Source: an uncultured Phocaeicola sp. (lineage in GTDB: Bacteria > Bacteroidota > Bacteroidia > Bacteroidales > Bacteroidaceae). Taken from it: a stretch of DNA of 64,000 nt. Positions within the stretch are counted from its first letter, which is position 1, and every line of letters starts with the position of its first letter. The stretch covers positions 1 to 64,000 of the forward strand of contig CANQSM010000006.1 of assembly GCA_947626525.1 (NCBI GenBank), written 5' to 3'. The notes under the pieces are model-generated. The model was not told the origin of the DNA. It made no database searches and was given only the letters and a program-made list of their open reading frames with translations. Below, in pieces: positions 21,582 through 31,778 of this stretch. Position numbers and translations under genes: made by a program.

Positions 21582-22489
21582 TTCTTTTGTGCGATTCGTA
21601 ATTTGGCGCTTCGGGAACGGGGATTCCTTTGCTGCTCGTTTTCATCGGGGATGATCACTTTATTGTTGACCAGCGTATAGGGTGACTGGATGTTACCGAA
21701 AAAGTCCTGTTCCACTTTGCCCTCCGCATTTCCGGTTTTCATCATATTCTTTACGATACGGTCTTCCAGTGAGTGATACGTGATGACGACCAACCGTCCA
21801 CCGGGTTTCAATGCTTCCGTGGCGGCGTACAGCATTTCCTTGAGGGCCTCCATTTCCTCGTTTACTTCGATGCGGAGAGCCTGGAAAACTTTGGCAAGTT
21901 CCTTTTTTTCCCGTTCCCGTCCAAACAAGGGCCTGATAAGCGTAAGGAACTCTTCGGTGGTTTCTATTCGGTGGTTGTTGCGTGCCTTCACGATAACGGA
22001 AGCCAGTTTCCTGCTGTTTTTCAGCTCTCCATAAAGATGAAAGACAGAAGCCAATTTCTCCTCTTCGTAGGTGTTGAGGATGTCGGCGGCCGTCACACCG
22101 GCTCTTTTGTTCATTCTCATATCCAACTTTCCGTCGAAGCGGAAAGAGAAGCCTCTTTCGGAGTCATCGAGATGATGGGAGGAAACGCCCAGATCAGCCA
22201 GTATGGCATCTACTTTTTCCGCATGTTCGTAGCGTAGGAAGTTATGTAGGTATCGGAAATTGCTTCGGATAAAAGTGAACCGTTTGTCGTCTACGATGTT
22301 TTTTTCGGCGTCTTCATCCTGATCGAAACCCAGCAGTCTTCCGGTGTCGCCCAGTTTCGACAAAATGTATTGGGAATGTCCTCCTCCTCCGAAGGTCACA
22401 TCGACATACGTGCCGTCCGGACGGATATTCATTCCGTCAATACTCTCTTTCAGCAGTACCGGTATGTGGTATGTCATTTCTTCCGTCAT
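21578..22489 (-). CDS. rsmH: 16S rRNA (cytosine1402-N4)-methyltransferase
   Basis: Methylates N4 of C1402 of 16S rRNA. The 303-aa product shows the opening HIPVLLKESIDGMNI, the SAM motif DVTFGGGGHS, LADLGVSSHHLDDSERGFSFR and the C-terminal YHSLEDRIVK. It shares one base with the mraZ stop (TGATG) and is the second gene of the dcw cluster. Confidence 0.97.
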   Translation of the reverse strand: MTEEMTYHIPVLLKESIDGMNIRPDGTYVDVTFGGGGHSQYILSKLGDTGRLLGFDQDEDAEKNIVDDKRFTFIRSNFRYLHNFLRYEHAEKVDAILADLGVSSHHLDDSERGFSFRFDGKLDMRMNKRAGVTAADILNTYEEEKLASVFHLYGELKNSRKLASVIVKARNNHRIETTEEFLTLIRPLFGREREKKELAKVFQALRIEVNEEMEALKEMLYAATEALKPGGRLVVITYHSLEDRIVKNMMKTGNAEGKVEQDFFGNIQSPYTLVNNKVIIPDENEQQRNPRSRSAKLRIAQKK

Positions 22490-22956
22490 CAGATGTCTCC
22501 TCCTTCTTGTTTGTCATACCCCATTATCCTTTCCAGCTCTGTACCGAATTGCTGCGTGTCCATGAAAGGCTGTTCCGTATCTTCCTGCGTCCATATTTCA
22601 ATCGTGTCGTCCATTCCGATGAAACGGATACTTTGCCGGATATGAATCACTTTTTGGAATCTTTTGGGAATGAGGATGCGTCCGTTTGCGTCAAGCGTGA
22701 TAATCTCCACGTCCGAAATAAATTGTCTGAATAGCGTTTGATGGAAAGCGTTCCAGCGGTTCAGGCGGCCGCGTAATAGATCCAATTGCTGATTCCAGAC
22801 GCTTTCGGGATACAAGACCAGACAGTCTTGGAAAATATCTTTGCGCATAATAAGGCGGTCTTCGGAATTCGTTTGAAGCTCTTTCCGGAAAGCTGCGGGA
22901 AAAAAGGCACGTCCTTTTGTGTCTATTTTCGCTTCTATGTTACCTAAAAAACGCAT
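22489..22956 (-). CDS. mraZ: Transcriptional regulator MraZ
   Basis: First gene of the dcw cluster; MraZ binds repeats upstream of its own gene in other bacteria. The product (155 aa) starts MRFLGNIEAKIDTKGRAFFPAAFR, has the AbrB-like fold repeated (second copy DANGRILIPKRFQKV). The frame is open to 23046 but the ATG at 22956 matches the family. Upstream on the minus strand is an AT-rich stretch containing GTGGGG runs (two copies near 23002 and 23012), the sort of repeat MraZ recognises. Confidence 0.94.
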   Translation of the reverse strand: MRFLGNIEAKIDTKGRAFFPAAFRKELQTNSEDRLIMRKDIFQDCLVLYPESVWNQQLDLLRGRLNRWNAFHQTLFRQFISDVEIITLDANGRILIPKRFQKVIHIRQSIRFIGMDDTIEIWTQEDTEQPFMDTQQFGTELERIMGYDKQEGGDI

Positions 22957-23162
22957 ATTACACCTTATTATAGCTTTGAGCGGTAAAGTTATATATTTTC
23001 CCCCACAATTCCCCACAAATTTTAAAGAAAATATGATTATTAACATTGTACTTTCTTGATTTTCTCTTTAATATATTGATATTCAAATATATGTTTGTGG
23101 TATGTGAGAGTGGGGGATGAGTTTGTGGAAACGGTAAACAAAAAATTGAATTGCTTCGGTAT

Positions 23163-23193
23163 GTTGCATAATTCTTTTTCATTTGTAACTTTG
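23163..23193 (+). promoter_or_regulatory. Promoter of the mgtC-like/ECF sigma unit
   Basis: TTG at 23164-23166 and TAACTTTG at 23186-23193 are 19 bases apart, a close match to the Bacteroides consensus. The ATG of the mgtC-like gene lies 23 bases beyond. Confidence 0.6.
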
Positions 23194-23216
23194 TCAGGCA
23201 ATATAAAAAAAGAGCG

Positions 23217-23879
23217 ATGGTTTGGGAATGGGTTATCAGATTGTTCGTAGCCGGAGTGTTGGGTGCGTTGATCGGCCTCGACAGGGAGTACCGTGCTAAG
23301 GAAGCGGGTTATAGGACGCATTTTTTGGTCTCCTTGGGGAGCGCGTTGATTATGCTTGTTTCTCAGTATGGTTTTCTGGAGTTGTTTCATGAGAAAGGGG
23401 TTGCGTATGATTCGTCCCGTGTGGCGGCGCAAGTCGTGAGTGGCATTGGCTTTATAGGGGCCGGCACGATTATTTTCCAGAAACAGATTGTACGCGGGCT
23501 GACCACAGCCGCAGGCATTTGGGCCACATCGGGCATCGGACTGGCAATAGGTGCCGGAATGTATGTTTTGGGAATATCGGCGGCTGTCCTGACGTTGGTC
23601 GGGCTGGAAGCGTTGAGCCTCATTTTCAAAAGTGTCGGAATGAAAAGTTCGTTGATAGAGTTTTCCACTAATAATAAGAAAGTATTGGATGAGATGAGGA
23701 ATCGTCTTGACTCGAAGGATTATATAGTGGTCTCTTATCAGATGGAACAGCAAAATCATCAGGATGTCGTGACCTATCAGGTCTGTATGGTGGTAAAAGC
23801 CCGGAGAAGCGGTGACGAGAGCCTTTTTTCGCTGCTCCGTGAGTTTCAGGATGATATGGTAATTTATAGAATCGAATGA
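23217..23879 (+). CDS. MgtC/SapB family membrane protein
   Basis: A 220-aa inner-membrane protein with about four N-terminal membrane helices and a soluble C-terminal domain of about 80 residues. Family motifs include GALIGLDREYRAKEAGYRTHFLVSLGSAL-type sequence (split here: GLDREYR, AGYRTH, LVSLGSA) and VVSGIGFIGAGTI, RGLTTAAGIWAT. MgtC proteins in pathogens inhibit ATP synthase or help under low magnesium; the role here is not shown. Its TGA overlaps the ATG of the next gene (ATGA), so translation of the ECF sigma factor may be coupled to it. Confidence 0.9.
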   Translation: MVWEWVIRLFVAGVLGALIGLDREYRAKEAGYRTHFLVSLGSALIMLVSQYGFLELFHEKGVAYDSSRVAAQVVSGIGFIGAGTIIFQKQIVRGLTTAAGIWATSGIGLAIGAGMYVLGISAAVLTLVGLEALSLIFKSVGMKSSLIEFSTNNKKVLDEMRNRLDSKDYIVVSYQMEQQNHQDVVTYQVCMVVKARRSGDESLFSLLREFQDDMVIYRIE

Positions 23880-24457
23880 AAGATATGGATAGGGAGTTTG
23901 ACAAGGCGATTCTGAAAAGGCTGAGAGAAGGTGACGAATCTGCTCTGAAGTCTCTCTTCGATCGTTACTATATGCCGCTTTGCATATATTCCGTACAGTA
24001 TACGGATTTTTTGCAAGTCTCGGAAGACTTGGTGCAGGAGGTGTTCATTTCTTTCTGGGAGCGGAAAGCTTATCGGAATGTGGATTTCAGCATATACCAT
24101 TATTTGTTCGGAGCTGTACGGAACGCGTCGCTTAATTATTTGCGGAACGACCGTCCTTATGCATTGCATGAATTGGAAGAGTCTGTGCTGCAGGAGTCGG
24201 ATTGGTTTGAGATTGATGAGGACGAGGAGGATGATGCGAAGGCTCTTTGCAGGGAGAGACTGAACAGGGCCTTGAAACAGCTTTCCCCTCAGGAATATAA
24301 AGTCTTTTGTGCTGTCGTGTTTGAGGACAAGAAATATAAGGAAGTGGCCGAAGATTTGAATCTGTCCATAAATTCAGTGAAGACTTATCTGGCTCGCGCT
24401 TTGAAATTTCTTCGGTCACAATCATTGCTTTTGGATTTATTTTATATCTGTTTTTAA
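23876..24457 (+). CDS. ECF RNA polymerase sigma factor (FecI-like)
   Basis: A 193-aa sigma-70 family factor. Region 2 is seen in LFDRYYMPLCIYSVQYTDF and SEDLVQEVFISFWE (about 25-65), region 4 in LSPQEYKVFCAVVFEDKKYKEVAEDLNLSINSVKTYLARAL (split between 140 and 180). The acidic linker between them (IDEDEEDDAK) is long. It starts inside the stop of the mgtC-like gene and precedes a FecR anti-sigma gene and susCD, the normal arrangement for a receptor-controlled sigma. A second start three codons in is possible. Confidence 0.92.
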   Translation: MKDMDREFDKAILKRLREGDESALKSLFDRYYMPLCIYSVQYTDFLQVSEDLVQEVFISFWERKAYRNVDFSIYHYLFGAVRNASLNYLRNDRPYALHELEESVLQESDWFEIDEDEEDDAKALCRERLNRALKQLSPQEYKVFCAVVFEDKKYKEVAEDLNLSINSVKTYLARALKFLRSQSLLLDLFYICF

Positions 24458-24524
24458 AATTTTTCTATTTTTTGTCACCCGAAATTCTTCCGTTTGTTAC
24501 TTATATAAAAACTAAGGACAAACT

Positions 24525-25667
24525 ATGAGTGACGAGGAACTACGGCTTTTCCTGCATAAATACAAAGAAAACGGCTTGTCGGAAGAGGAGTATTTACGTT
24601 TTAGGACTTGGGTGGCACAGTCTCCCGAGAACCGTCTTCTTATCGAAAATTTTATTAAATTATACAAGCTTGAACAGCAATGCCGGGCGGCGGAACGGAT
24701 TGATTTGTCGCAGGCGTGGCAAACGTTTTGCCGTCGTCGCCGGAACCGTTCTCTTCGGAGAATGGTATGTCGGGCGGCTATGGCCGCTTGTCTGATAGGC
24801 GTGTTGTGGGGGCTGGCTTTGTATTTCTTGTATCCGGACGAGCCGTCTTCGGTAGCGTTAAATGAGTCGGGAAATCGTTCCTCGGGCATTGATAAGAAAA
24901 GTAGCGTTGTTTTGACGTTGTCGGATGGTCAGGAGATAGAGTTGAGAGACTCTGTGATGACTGTCGACAGCCGATTGCTGGATGCGGATGCGTCGGCGAG
25001 CGCCCGGAAAGGAGAGGCCGCACGGCAAGATTATCATCAGGTATCCGTTCCCGAAGGAGGCAGGTTCGAGTTGGTTCTGCCTGATGGAACAAAAGTCTGG
25101 ATAAATTCGGCTTCCGTGTTCCGCTTTCCGTCTTGCTTTACGGATATGAGGCGGGTGGAACTGGAGGGAGAGGCTTTTTTTGAAGTGGCGAAAAGTAACA
25201 TTCCTTTCGAGGTGCGTACCTCCGGCATGACCGTAAGAGTGTTGGGCACGAGGTTTAATGTATCGGCTTATCGGGAGTATCCGTTGCAGGCTACTTTGGT
25301 GCAAGGGGGAGTGGAGGTGGAAAGCGCGGGTGAAAAAGTCCGTCTGACACCGGGGCAGCAGGCTGAAATTAAGTCGGGACACGCTTCCATAGCAGTCAGG
25401 GAAGTCAATACGGATATTTACACCGCATGGATGATGGACGCGTTCAATTTCGAGAATGTTTCTTTGGAGGATATCGTTTCATTGTTGTCCCGTTGGTATG
25501 GGGCGGAGATGGAGTTCGCATCTCCCGCGTTGCGTTCCATTCGTTATTCCGGAACGATTCTGCGCAAGGAATCACTGGATTATGTTTTGGAAATGATTCA
25601 AAAGGTATCGGATGTGGAATTTGTCAAAGGGAACGGGAATAAAGTGATTGTCAAAATGAGAAAGTGA
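24525..25667 (+). CDS. FecR family anti-sigma factor
   Basis: Membrane protein that holds the neighbouring ECF sigma factor and passes on the signal of a TonB-dependent receptor. The 380-aa product has a cytoplasmic N-terminus of about 80 residues, one membrane segment (82-103), and the periplasmic FecR domain (VPEGGRFELVLPDGTKVW, LEGEAFFEVAK, VRVLGTRFNVSAY). The C-terminal STN-interacting region (NFENVSLEDIVSLLSRWYG) fits a partner for the N-terminal domain of the SusC homologue 56 bases downstream. Confidence 0.93.
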   Translation: MSDEELRLFLHKYKENGLSEEEYLRFRTWVAQSPENRLLIENFIKLYKLEQQCRAAERIDLSQAWQTFCRRRRNRSLRRMVCRAAMAACLIGVLWGLALYFLYPDEPSSVALNESGNRSSGIDKKSSVVLTLSDGQEIELRDSVMTVDSRLLDADASASARKGEAARQDYHQVSVPEGGRFELVLPDGTKVWINSASVFRFPSCFTDMRRVELEGEAFFEVAKSNIPFEVRTSGMTVRVLGTRFNVSAYREYPLQATLVQGGVEVESAGEKVRLTPGQQAEIKSGHASIAVREVNTDIYTAWMMDAFNFENVSLEDIVSLLSRWYGAEMEFASPALRSIRYSGTILRKESLDYVLEMIQKVSDVEFVKGNGNKVIVKMRK

Positions 25668-25723
25668 TATGATAAAGGCCCTTGTAGTGAGGGAAAATGT
25701 TCAATAATTAATTTTTTAAGTTT

Positions 25724-28700
25724 ATGGAAAAACAACAAGAGATGAGATCTTTTCGGCTTAATGGACCGAGGATCAGGAGTCTGACATTCCTGTTGATGTT
25801 CTTATGCTTTTCGGCCTATCAGGCTATGGCTTTGAATCTGGAGGAGGCGTTGCCTGTCTCCATCCGGAACTCGAGTATCAGTGTGAAGGAGGCATTGGAA
25901 CAAGTGAAAAAGCAAAGTGGCGTATACCTGTTGTATCAGGAAGATGTCATCGACCGGAATGTCCGGCTGAACCTGGATTTGGACAACGCTTCGTTTGAGG
26001 ATGCTATGGAGGTGATTTGCCGTGCGGCGGGACTGAAGTATGAGGTTTCCAACAATCATGTGCTGATTACCAGAAACCATGCGGTACAGAAAGAAAACCA
26101 GCAGAAGAAAATGGTGACGGTCAGCGGAAAGGTCGTTGATGTGGACGGCATGCCCTTAACCGGCGCCAGCATTCAGGTAAAAGGCACTACTTTGGGAACT
26201 GTCGCCGACATGGATGGAAATTTCAGTATCAACGTGCCGGCCGATGCCACCTTGCTGGAAGTCTCGTTTGTAGGAATGAAAACTGAAACCGTGAAGCTGG
26301 GGGGTAAGAAAAGTTTAAAGATCGTCCTTTACGAAGATGGTAAACAGATGCAGGAGCTGATTGTTACCGGTTATCAGACTATTTCAAAAGAACGGGCGAC
26401 CGGTTCGTTTGGTGTCATCAGCTCCGCAAAGTTGGAGAGCAAGCTTCAGCCTGATTTGAAGTCGGTGTTGGAAGGCCAGGCGGCGGGTGTCGTACTGGAC
26501 AAGGACGGCAACATCGAAATCCGAGGTGTCTCCACGTTCTCCGCTGAAAAGACACCGTTGATTGTCGTGGACGGTTTCCCGGCCGAAGTGACGCTGGACG
26601 ACCTTAACCCCGATAACATCGAGAGCATCACGGTGCTGAAAGACGGAGTGGCCGCTTCCATCTACGGCTCGCGCGCGGCTAACGGTGTGATTGTGGTGCA
26701 GACCAAGAGCGGTCAGATGGGAAAACCTCGTATCTCGTACAAAGGAACAATCGGTTTGACTCCCCGTCCGAATCTGAATGATTTGCACAAAGCGTCTTCT
26801 TCGGATTATATCGATGCGGAGATTGAACTGTTCAACCAGAATCCGAGTAGGCCCAAGCCGACGAGCATGGATCCGAAGGGAAAGGTGACGTACTTGCTGA
26901 TGAAAGCGCGTGACGGAGTCATTACACAAGATCAGGCAATGGCGGAAATCAACCTGCTGCGTAATGTCAATGGCTTGAAGCAAGTGGAGAAAAATATGTT
27001 CCGTAACAAACTGAGCACGCAACATAACCTCTCCTTGTCGGGAGGTACGGAGACAAACCGTTACAATATTGTCCTGAACCTGTATGATGCGCGCGAGCAT
27101 TTCCTGAATACGGCCGAAAACCGTCTGCTGCTCGATTTGAAGAACGAGTGGAAGCCTTATAAGTTTCTGACGATTAACACTTCGGCGAATATCAATTACA
27201 ATAAGAGTAAGGAACCGACCAAGAGCCCGGAAACTTTCTGGAACTATACATCGACTTCCTATATCCAACCTTATACGGATATCGTGGATGCGAACGGAGC
27301 TCCTATCAATATCTGGGGCGTGCCTGAATATAAGATAAGTAAGTATGAGGCGACTCCGGGCATGAAGGACTGGAATTACAATCCGATTGAAGATTTGGGA
27401 ATGGACGCATACCACGGTGTTCAATGTGCGTTTAAGCGGGTCTATGCGTTTTGATATCTGGCAGGGCTTGAATCTGGAAGTGGGAGGAAACTGGCAGAGA
27501 GGCAATTCGCAATACAAGCAGATCCGGGGTGAAAACTGTTTTGCCGTGCGTACCACCTTTAATGACGCGACTTCCGTTTCAAATCCGGCTAACCACTACT
27601 TCCCTGACGGGGCGTTGATTAATGAGTCGCGCAACTTCAATCAGAGTTGGACCGTGCGTACTCAGTTGAATTTCCACCATGATTTTGATAACGAGAAGCA
27701 TCGTATCACTGCGTTGGCAGGAAATGAGGTGCGCCGTCAGACTTACGATAACAATACCATGGCCTCGCGTGCCGGATATAATGCCGTTGCCGGTTCGTTC
27801 GTACCGGTGAGCATTCAGGATTACAACAATGCTAAATATGCTTCGGATATGCTGATGGAAGATTATTATCTGTATCAGGGTCTGATTGATAACTTAGAAA
27901 ATGGCAGATATCAATACCGTGATAACCGTTTTGTTTCCTGGTATGGTAACGGATCGTATGAGTATGACAACCGGTTTATCCTGAGCGGAAGTATTCGTCT
28001 GGACCTGACCAACTTCTTCGGTACCGACTCGAAATACCGTTACAAACCGCTATGGTCGGTGGGCGGGACTTACAAGTTAAGTAACGAGAAATTCTTTGAT
28101 GTACCTTGGATGAACCGTTTGTACCTCCGTGCTTCATACGGTATCAATGGTAACATTTCTTTGAGCCAAGGCCCGTTCTTGATATTGAGTACCGGTAGCT
28201 TCAATGATACGGCAGGTGGTGTTTCTTACAGTGTGTCTTCTCCTCCCAATAACCAGTTGCGTTGGGAAAAGACGGCTTCCACCAATGTGGGTGTGGACAT
28301 GTCGTTCCTTGACAGTCGGATCAATGTAAGTCTGGACTATTACCGGAAGCAGAGCCGCGATTTGCTGGCTGATGACAACATCGATCCGACAACCGGATTT
28401 ACCTCCTTGACAAAAAATGTGGGTGGTATCACCAATAAGGGTTTTGAATTGACATTGGATGCAACGCCTGTCCGTAAGCAGGATTTCGCTTGGAATGTGG
28501 TTTACAACGTGGCGTTCAATAAAAGTCATGTGGATACCTATAATGTGACTCGTAGTTATGCGCACAATTATGCGACAGCTGCCAGCATTCGTGTGGCGGG
28601 CTATCCGGCCAACAGCTTATGGGGGTATCGTTTTGCCGGTTTGAATGACAAGGGAGAAACTCAAATCTATGATGCCAACGACAACGTGATTCTGATAGGG

Positions 28701-29246
28701 AATGCCACGACGGATGATGTCGTGTATCAAGGAACTACCCGACCAAAGACAGATATGTCCTTGACGAACCGTTTCCGTTATAAAGATTGGGATCTTTCTT
28801 TCATGTTGATTGCAAAACTGGGACATAAATACCGTAAAGATTGCTTCAGCGGGTCGAATATTCAGAACCGTCACGTGGGAGAACGTTGGAAACAGGCGGG
28901 AGACGAAGAGCATACCATCTATCCGGTTTTGAAATCATCGAATACGGATATGCGCTATTTCCCTTTTATTGATAAATTAGTGGGGAATGCCAGCTATATG
29001 AAGTTGCGTGATGTGACGCTGGCCTATAATGTGCCGGCTCGTTGGACCAAGGTGATCGGTATGAGCGATGCGAAGATTTATTTACAGGCACGTAACTTGT
29101 TTACTGTTACGGCAAGCGGATGTGATATCGATCCTGAAACCGCTGAAGTGAATACAACTGGCATGACTAATGCGGCTACAGAACAAGGATACGTATCCTT
29201 GCCATTGCCCACTGAGTTCTATTTTGGTTTGTCGTTCTCGTTTTAA
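25724..29246 (+). pseudogene. SusC/RagA TonB-linked outer-membrane receptor, broken by a frameshift
   Basis: Outer-membrane TonB-dependent transporter of the SusC family. The first frame (25724-27454) encodes a signal region, an STN domain (about residues 45-125) that would contact FecR, a carboxypeptidase-regulatory-like domain (GKVVDVDGMPLTGASIQVKG) and the plug (SVLEGQAAGVV, IEIRGVSTFSAEKTPLIVVDGFP, SIYGSRAANGVIVV). The rest of the barrel, to LPTEFYFGLSFSF, is in the +1 frame (to 29246). The switch lies near 27400-27415, where frame one passes from NYNPIEDLGMD to unrelated sequence and frame two picks up TTVFNVRLSGSM. One extra base (or two lost) explains it. No homopolymer run marks the site. 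Otherwise the reading is complete at about 1170 aa. A sequencing error or a recent mutation are both possible. Confidence 0.85.
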
Positions 29247-29264
29247 CAAATAAATTCCTAAACT

Positions 29265-30818
29265 ATGAAGATAAAATATATACCTGTGATAGCGAGTGTT
29301 GTTGCGCTGACAGCCTGCAATGACTTTCTGGATGTGAAGCCGGTGGGAAAATTGATTCCTACGGAGGTGACACAATTTGAGAACCTGCTTAACAATTCGA
29401 GTACCTATAGATACCATTTCAATGATAATAACGGGGGATGTGGCATCGCTTATTGGGGAGATAATCTGGCCATTAGTGAGAATCAAGCGGAATATCTTTA
29501 TAAAAGTACACATCCGAATATCGACCGTTATGCGGCCTATATCTATTATGAGCCGTTTGAAGATCCCACGAAGATGTCTTATACATGGGAATATGGAGTA
29601 TATAGGGCTGTCGGATTGTTCAATAACGTGATTGAAGGTATCGAGGACTTAGGCATGGCGGAAGACGAATATGCCAAAGGGGTGATTGCGCAGGCCAAGG
29701 CCGGCAGAGCCTGGTCTTATTTGGTCGGTGGATTGGGCTATGGCCCGATGTATAATCCGGGCGGTGCCAATGATGCGAAGACGATTTCTTATCGTACGGC
29801 GGCCAGTGTTTCCGAACCTAATCCGCAACTCGCCACAACGGCGGAGTTATTCGATCTGTTGAAGGAAGATTTGGATTACGCTGTGGCCAACGCTCCCGAT
29901 AATGTAGTGAAGCCTGTGCGGGCCAGCAAGGCGGCGGCGTATGCCCTGCGTGCGCTCTATTGGATGTATATGCGCAATTGGACAGAGATGTACAAGGACG
30001 CTGATGAGGCTTGGACACGCTCGGTGGCTACGAAAGGCGGTGTGGAGAAGTTGCTGTATAATTACAATGATTTCTATTATCGGGATGATCCGGCTGCTGT
30101 GCCGCAGGAGGGGGAAGACGTGCAAATCTATTTACAGCTGAAGTCCGAGGATGGTGATACCGATTTCAACAAGGCTTACAGCCGTGAACATCTCTTCTAT
30201 CGGGAATGCCCAAATGGTAGCGATACTTATTCTTCGGATGATTTCATTGCCCTTTTCGATACCGAAAAGGATTTGCGTTACAAACTGTTTATGCTGCATA
30301 AAATAGGTTATAGTACCACATCGGGAGGTGTGAAATACGAGGACGGAGTACGCCTCTATTATTTGCGTGGAAAGAATACGAAGAATAACGCAGGCATCTC
30401 TTATCCGGAACTCCTGCTGATGCGGGCTGAGGCACAAGCCCGTGAACATCGGTTGGAAGGAGCCTTGTCCGATTTGAACTTGCTGCGCAAGTACCGCTAT
30501 GCCGGTGAGGATACCGACTTGCCGAACGGATCTTCCTTGAGCGAGGACCAGCTGCTGGAGGAAATCCTGAAAGAGCGTCGCCGCGAATTGCCGTTTGAGT
30601 CTTTCCAACGTATTTTCGACCTTCGCCGTTACTTGCTGGATAGCGGGAAGCCTTGGTGCAAGACGATGATAGAGCACAAGGTAGGCGCAAAGACATATTC
30701 ATCGCCGGTGAACGACGAGAAGTTTACCATGAAGATAAAGAATACCTATATCCGTTACAATCCGCAATGGGGATTGGCTGAATGGGAAGGATATTACGAT
30801 CCGAAGAGTGCGGAATGA
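29265..30818 (+). CDS. SusD/RagB family nutrient-binding lipoprotein
   Basis: Surface lipoprotein that caps the SusC barrel and binds its ligand, usually a glycan. The 517-aa product has a lipobox ending LTAC (Cys18) followed by NDFLDVKPVGKLIP, the standard SusD start. TPR-like helices follow, with the C-terminal signature YPELLLMRAEAQAREH, LNLLRKYRY and KERRRELPFES. It begins 19 bases after the susC stop. No glycan enzymes flank the pair, so the substrate cannot be guessed. Confidence 0.94.
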   Translation: MKIKYIPVIASVVALTACNDFLDVKPVGKLIPTEVTQFENLLNNSSTYRYHFNDNNGGCGIAYWGDNLAISENQAEYLYKSTHPNIDRYAAYIYYEPFEDPTKMSYTWEYGVYRAVGLFNNVIEGIEDLGMAEDEYAKGVIAQAKAGRAWSYLVGGLGYGPMYNPGGANDAKTISYRTAASVSEPNPQLATTAELFDLLKEDLDYAVANAPDNVVKPVRASKAAAYALRALYWMYMRNWTEMYKDADEAWTRSVATKGGVEKLLYNYNDFYYRDDPAAVPQEGEDVQIYLQLKSEDGDTDFNKAYSREHLFYRECPNGSDTYSSDDFIALFDTEKDLRYKLFMLHKIGYSTTSGGVKYEDGVRLYYLRGKNTKNNAGISYPELLLMRAEAQAREHRLEGALSDLNLLRKYRYAGEDTDLPNGSSLSEDQLLEEILKERRRELPFESFQRIFDLRRYLLDSGKPWCKTMIEHKVGAKTYSSPVNDEKFTMKIKNTYIRYNPQWGLAEWEGYYDPKSAE

Positions 30819-30857
30819 TGAGGTGAACATTTTTTTCTCTCTTTATATATTAGGAAC

Positions 30858-30905
30858 GCCGCTTTCTTTTCTTGCTCCGGCAGGAAGGAAAGCGGCTCTT
30901 TCTTT
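30858..30905 (+). terminator. Terminator of the susCD unit
   Basis: GCCGCTTTC and GAAAGCGGC form a perfect 9-bp stem (30858-30866 with 30888-30896), followed by TCTTTCTTTG. The rest of the gap to the next gene holds no ORF I trust. Confidence 0.7.
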
Positions 30906-31016
30906 GTTTTTCAGCTGTACATCTTCATTCCTTCACTTTTGTGATAATCGATTGTGAATTAATTGTTTGGAGTGAAGATGCGAAGATGAGTAATTACACT
31001 CCCTATATGTCGGGAA

Positions 31017-31074
31017 AAACTGTCGGAGTTTTCCGGAACTTTCTTAAGAATCTTTCCGAAAACTCCGACAGTTT
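31017..31074 (-). terminator. Long inverted repeat, probably the terminator of the B3/B4 gene
   Basis: Arms of about 22 bases (AAACTGTCGGAGTTTTC and complement, with minor mismatches near the loop) flank a loop containing the palindrome TTCTTAAGAA. On the minus strand it follows the B3/B4 stop by 45 bases and is followed by TTTTTCCC. The right arm can also pair with downstream GGAGTTT (31078-31084), giving an alternative hairpin. Confidence 0.6.
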
Positions 31075-31118
31075 CGGCGGAGTTTCTTAAGAGTTTTTTC
31101 GACCGCTTTCTATTCCGC

Positions 31119-31778
31119 TTAAAATCTGATCAGCACCCCTCCGTCTGAGTCCGCAAATTGTCCCAGCAGCTTTTGCAGGTATCCGGCGGCTTCTTGCAAT
31201 CCTTTCTCTCCTCCATATCCGTTGATGATGGCCAGCAGATGAGTCGTTTCCAGAGAAAGTTTAGTGCGCTCGTGGTCGCTCGTAGGCGTGCCGATGCCTC
31301 CGGCCGTATCCCGGTAGACGGGCATTCCTTCGATGTTGAGCGCGCCCCGTCCGATTCCCTCGTAAGGCTCTTCCCGCCGTCCGATTCCCAGCACGAGCGT
31401 GTCTCCCTGTATCTTGTCCGCATCGAAACCGCCGATGGAATAACCGGTAGCGATGGATACCAGATTGATGAGGTCTACCAATGTATTGATCCGGTACAGG
31501 TCCATTCCCTTCAATATCCTGCGGCAGAGCGCTTCTCCCGAAGGCCGATAGCGGCTCGGGTCTTTTCCGCAGCGCTTGTAGGCTTCGCGGGTGGCCTGAA
31601 TGGTTTCCATCCGTTTGATGGAGTCGGTGGTGTATATTTGCCGGTATTCGCGGGTGAAACGGGCGATTTCTTCCCAAAGCGCGGCGCAATATCCGCTGTT
31701 TTTTACTGTGGCGTAAACGGCTATGCCCCTGAACTCGGGACATGCGTTTCGTATTTCGTCAGAGACCTGGATTTTCAT
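31119..31778 (-). CDS. B3/B4 tRNA-binding domain protein
   Basis: A 219-aa protein matching the B3/B4 domain of phenylalanyl-tRNA synthetase beta chain, found as a free-standing protein in many bacteria. Motifs: YRPSGEALCRRIL, LVDLINLVSIATGYSIGGFD, then TPTSDHERTKLS. The stand-alone form is thought to act on mischarged tRNA or amino-acid recognition; this is family knowledge and unproven here. It is transcribed alone, convergent to susCD. Confidence 0.85.
   Translation of the reverse strand: MKIQVSDEIRNACPEFRGIAVYATVKNSGYCAALWEEIARFTREYRQIYTTDSIKRMETIQATREAYKRCGKDPSRYRPSGEALCRRILKGMDLYRINTLVDLINLVSIATGYSIGGFDADKIQGDTLVLGIGRREEPYEGIGRGALNIEGMPVYRDTAGGIGTPTSDHERTKLSLETTHLLAIINGYGGEKGLQEAAGYLQKLLGQFADSDGGVLIRF

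Noticed and set aside
26384-27556. 390-aa antisense frame opposite susC
   Set aside because: Shadow frame; the sense strand carries clear plug and barrel motifs.
31017-31074. Invertible promoter of a phase-variable gene
   Set aside because: The arms lie only 14 bases apart, with no promoter between them and no recombinase gene nearby; a terminator explains the repeat.
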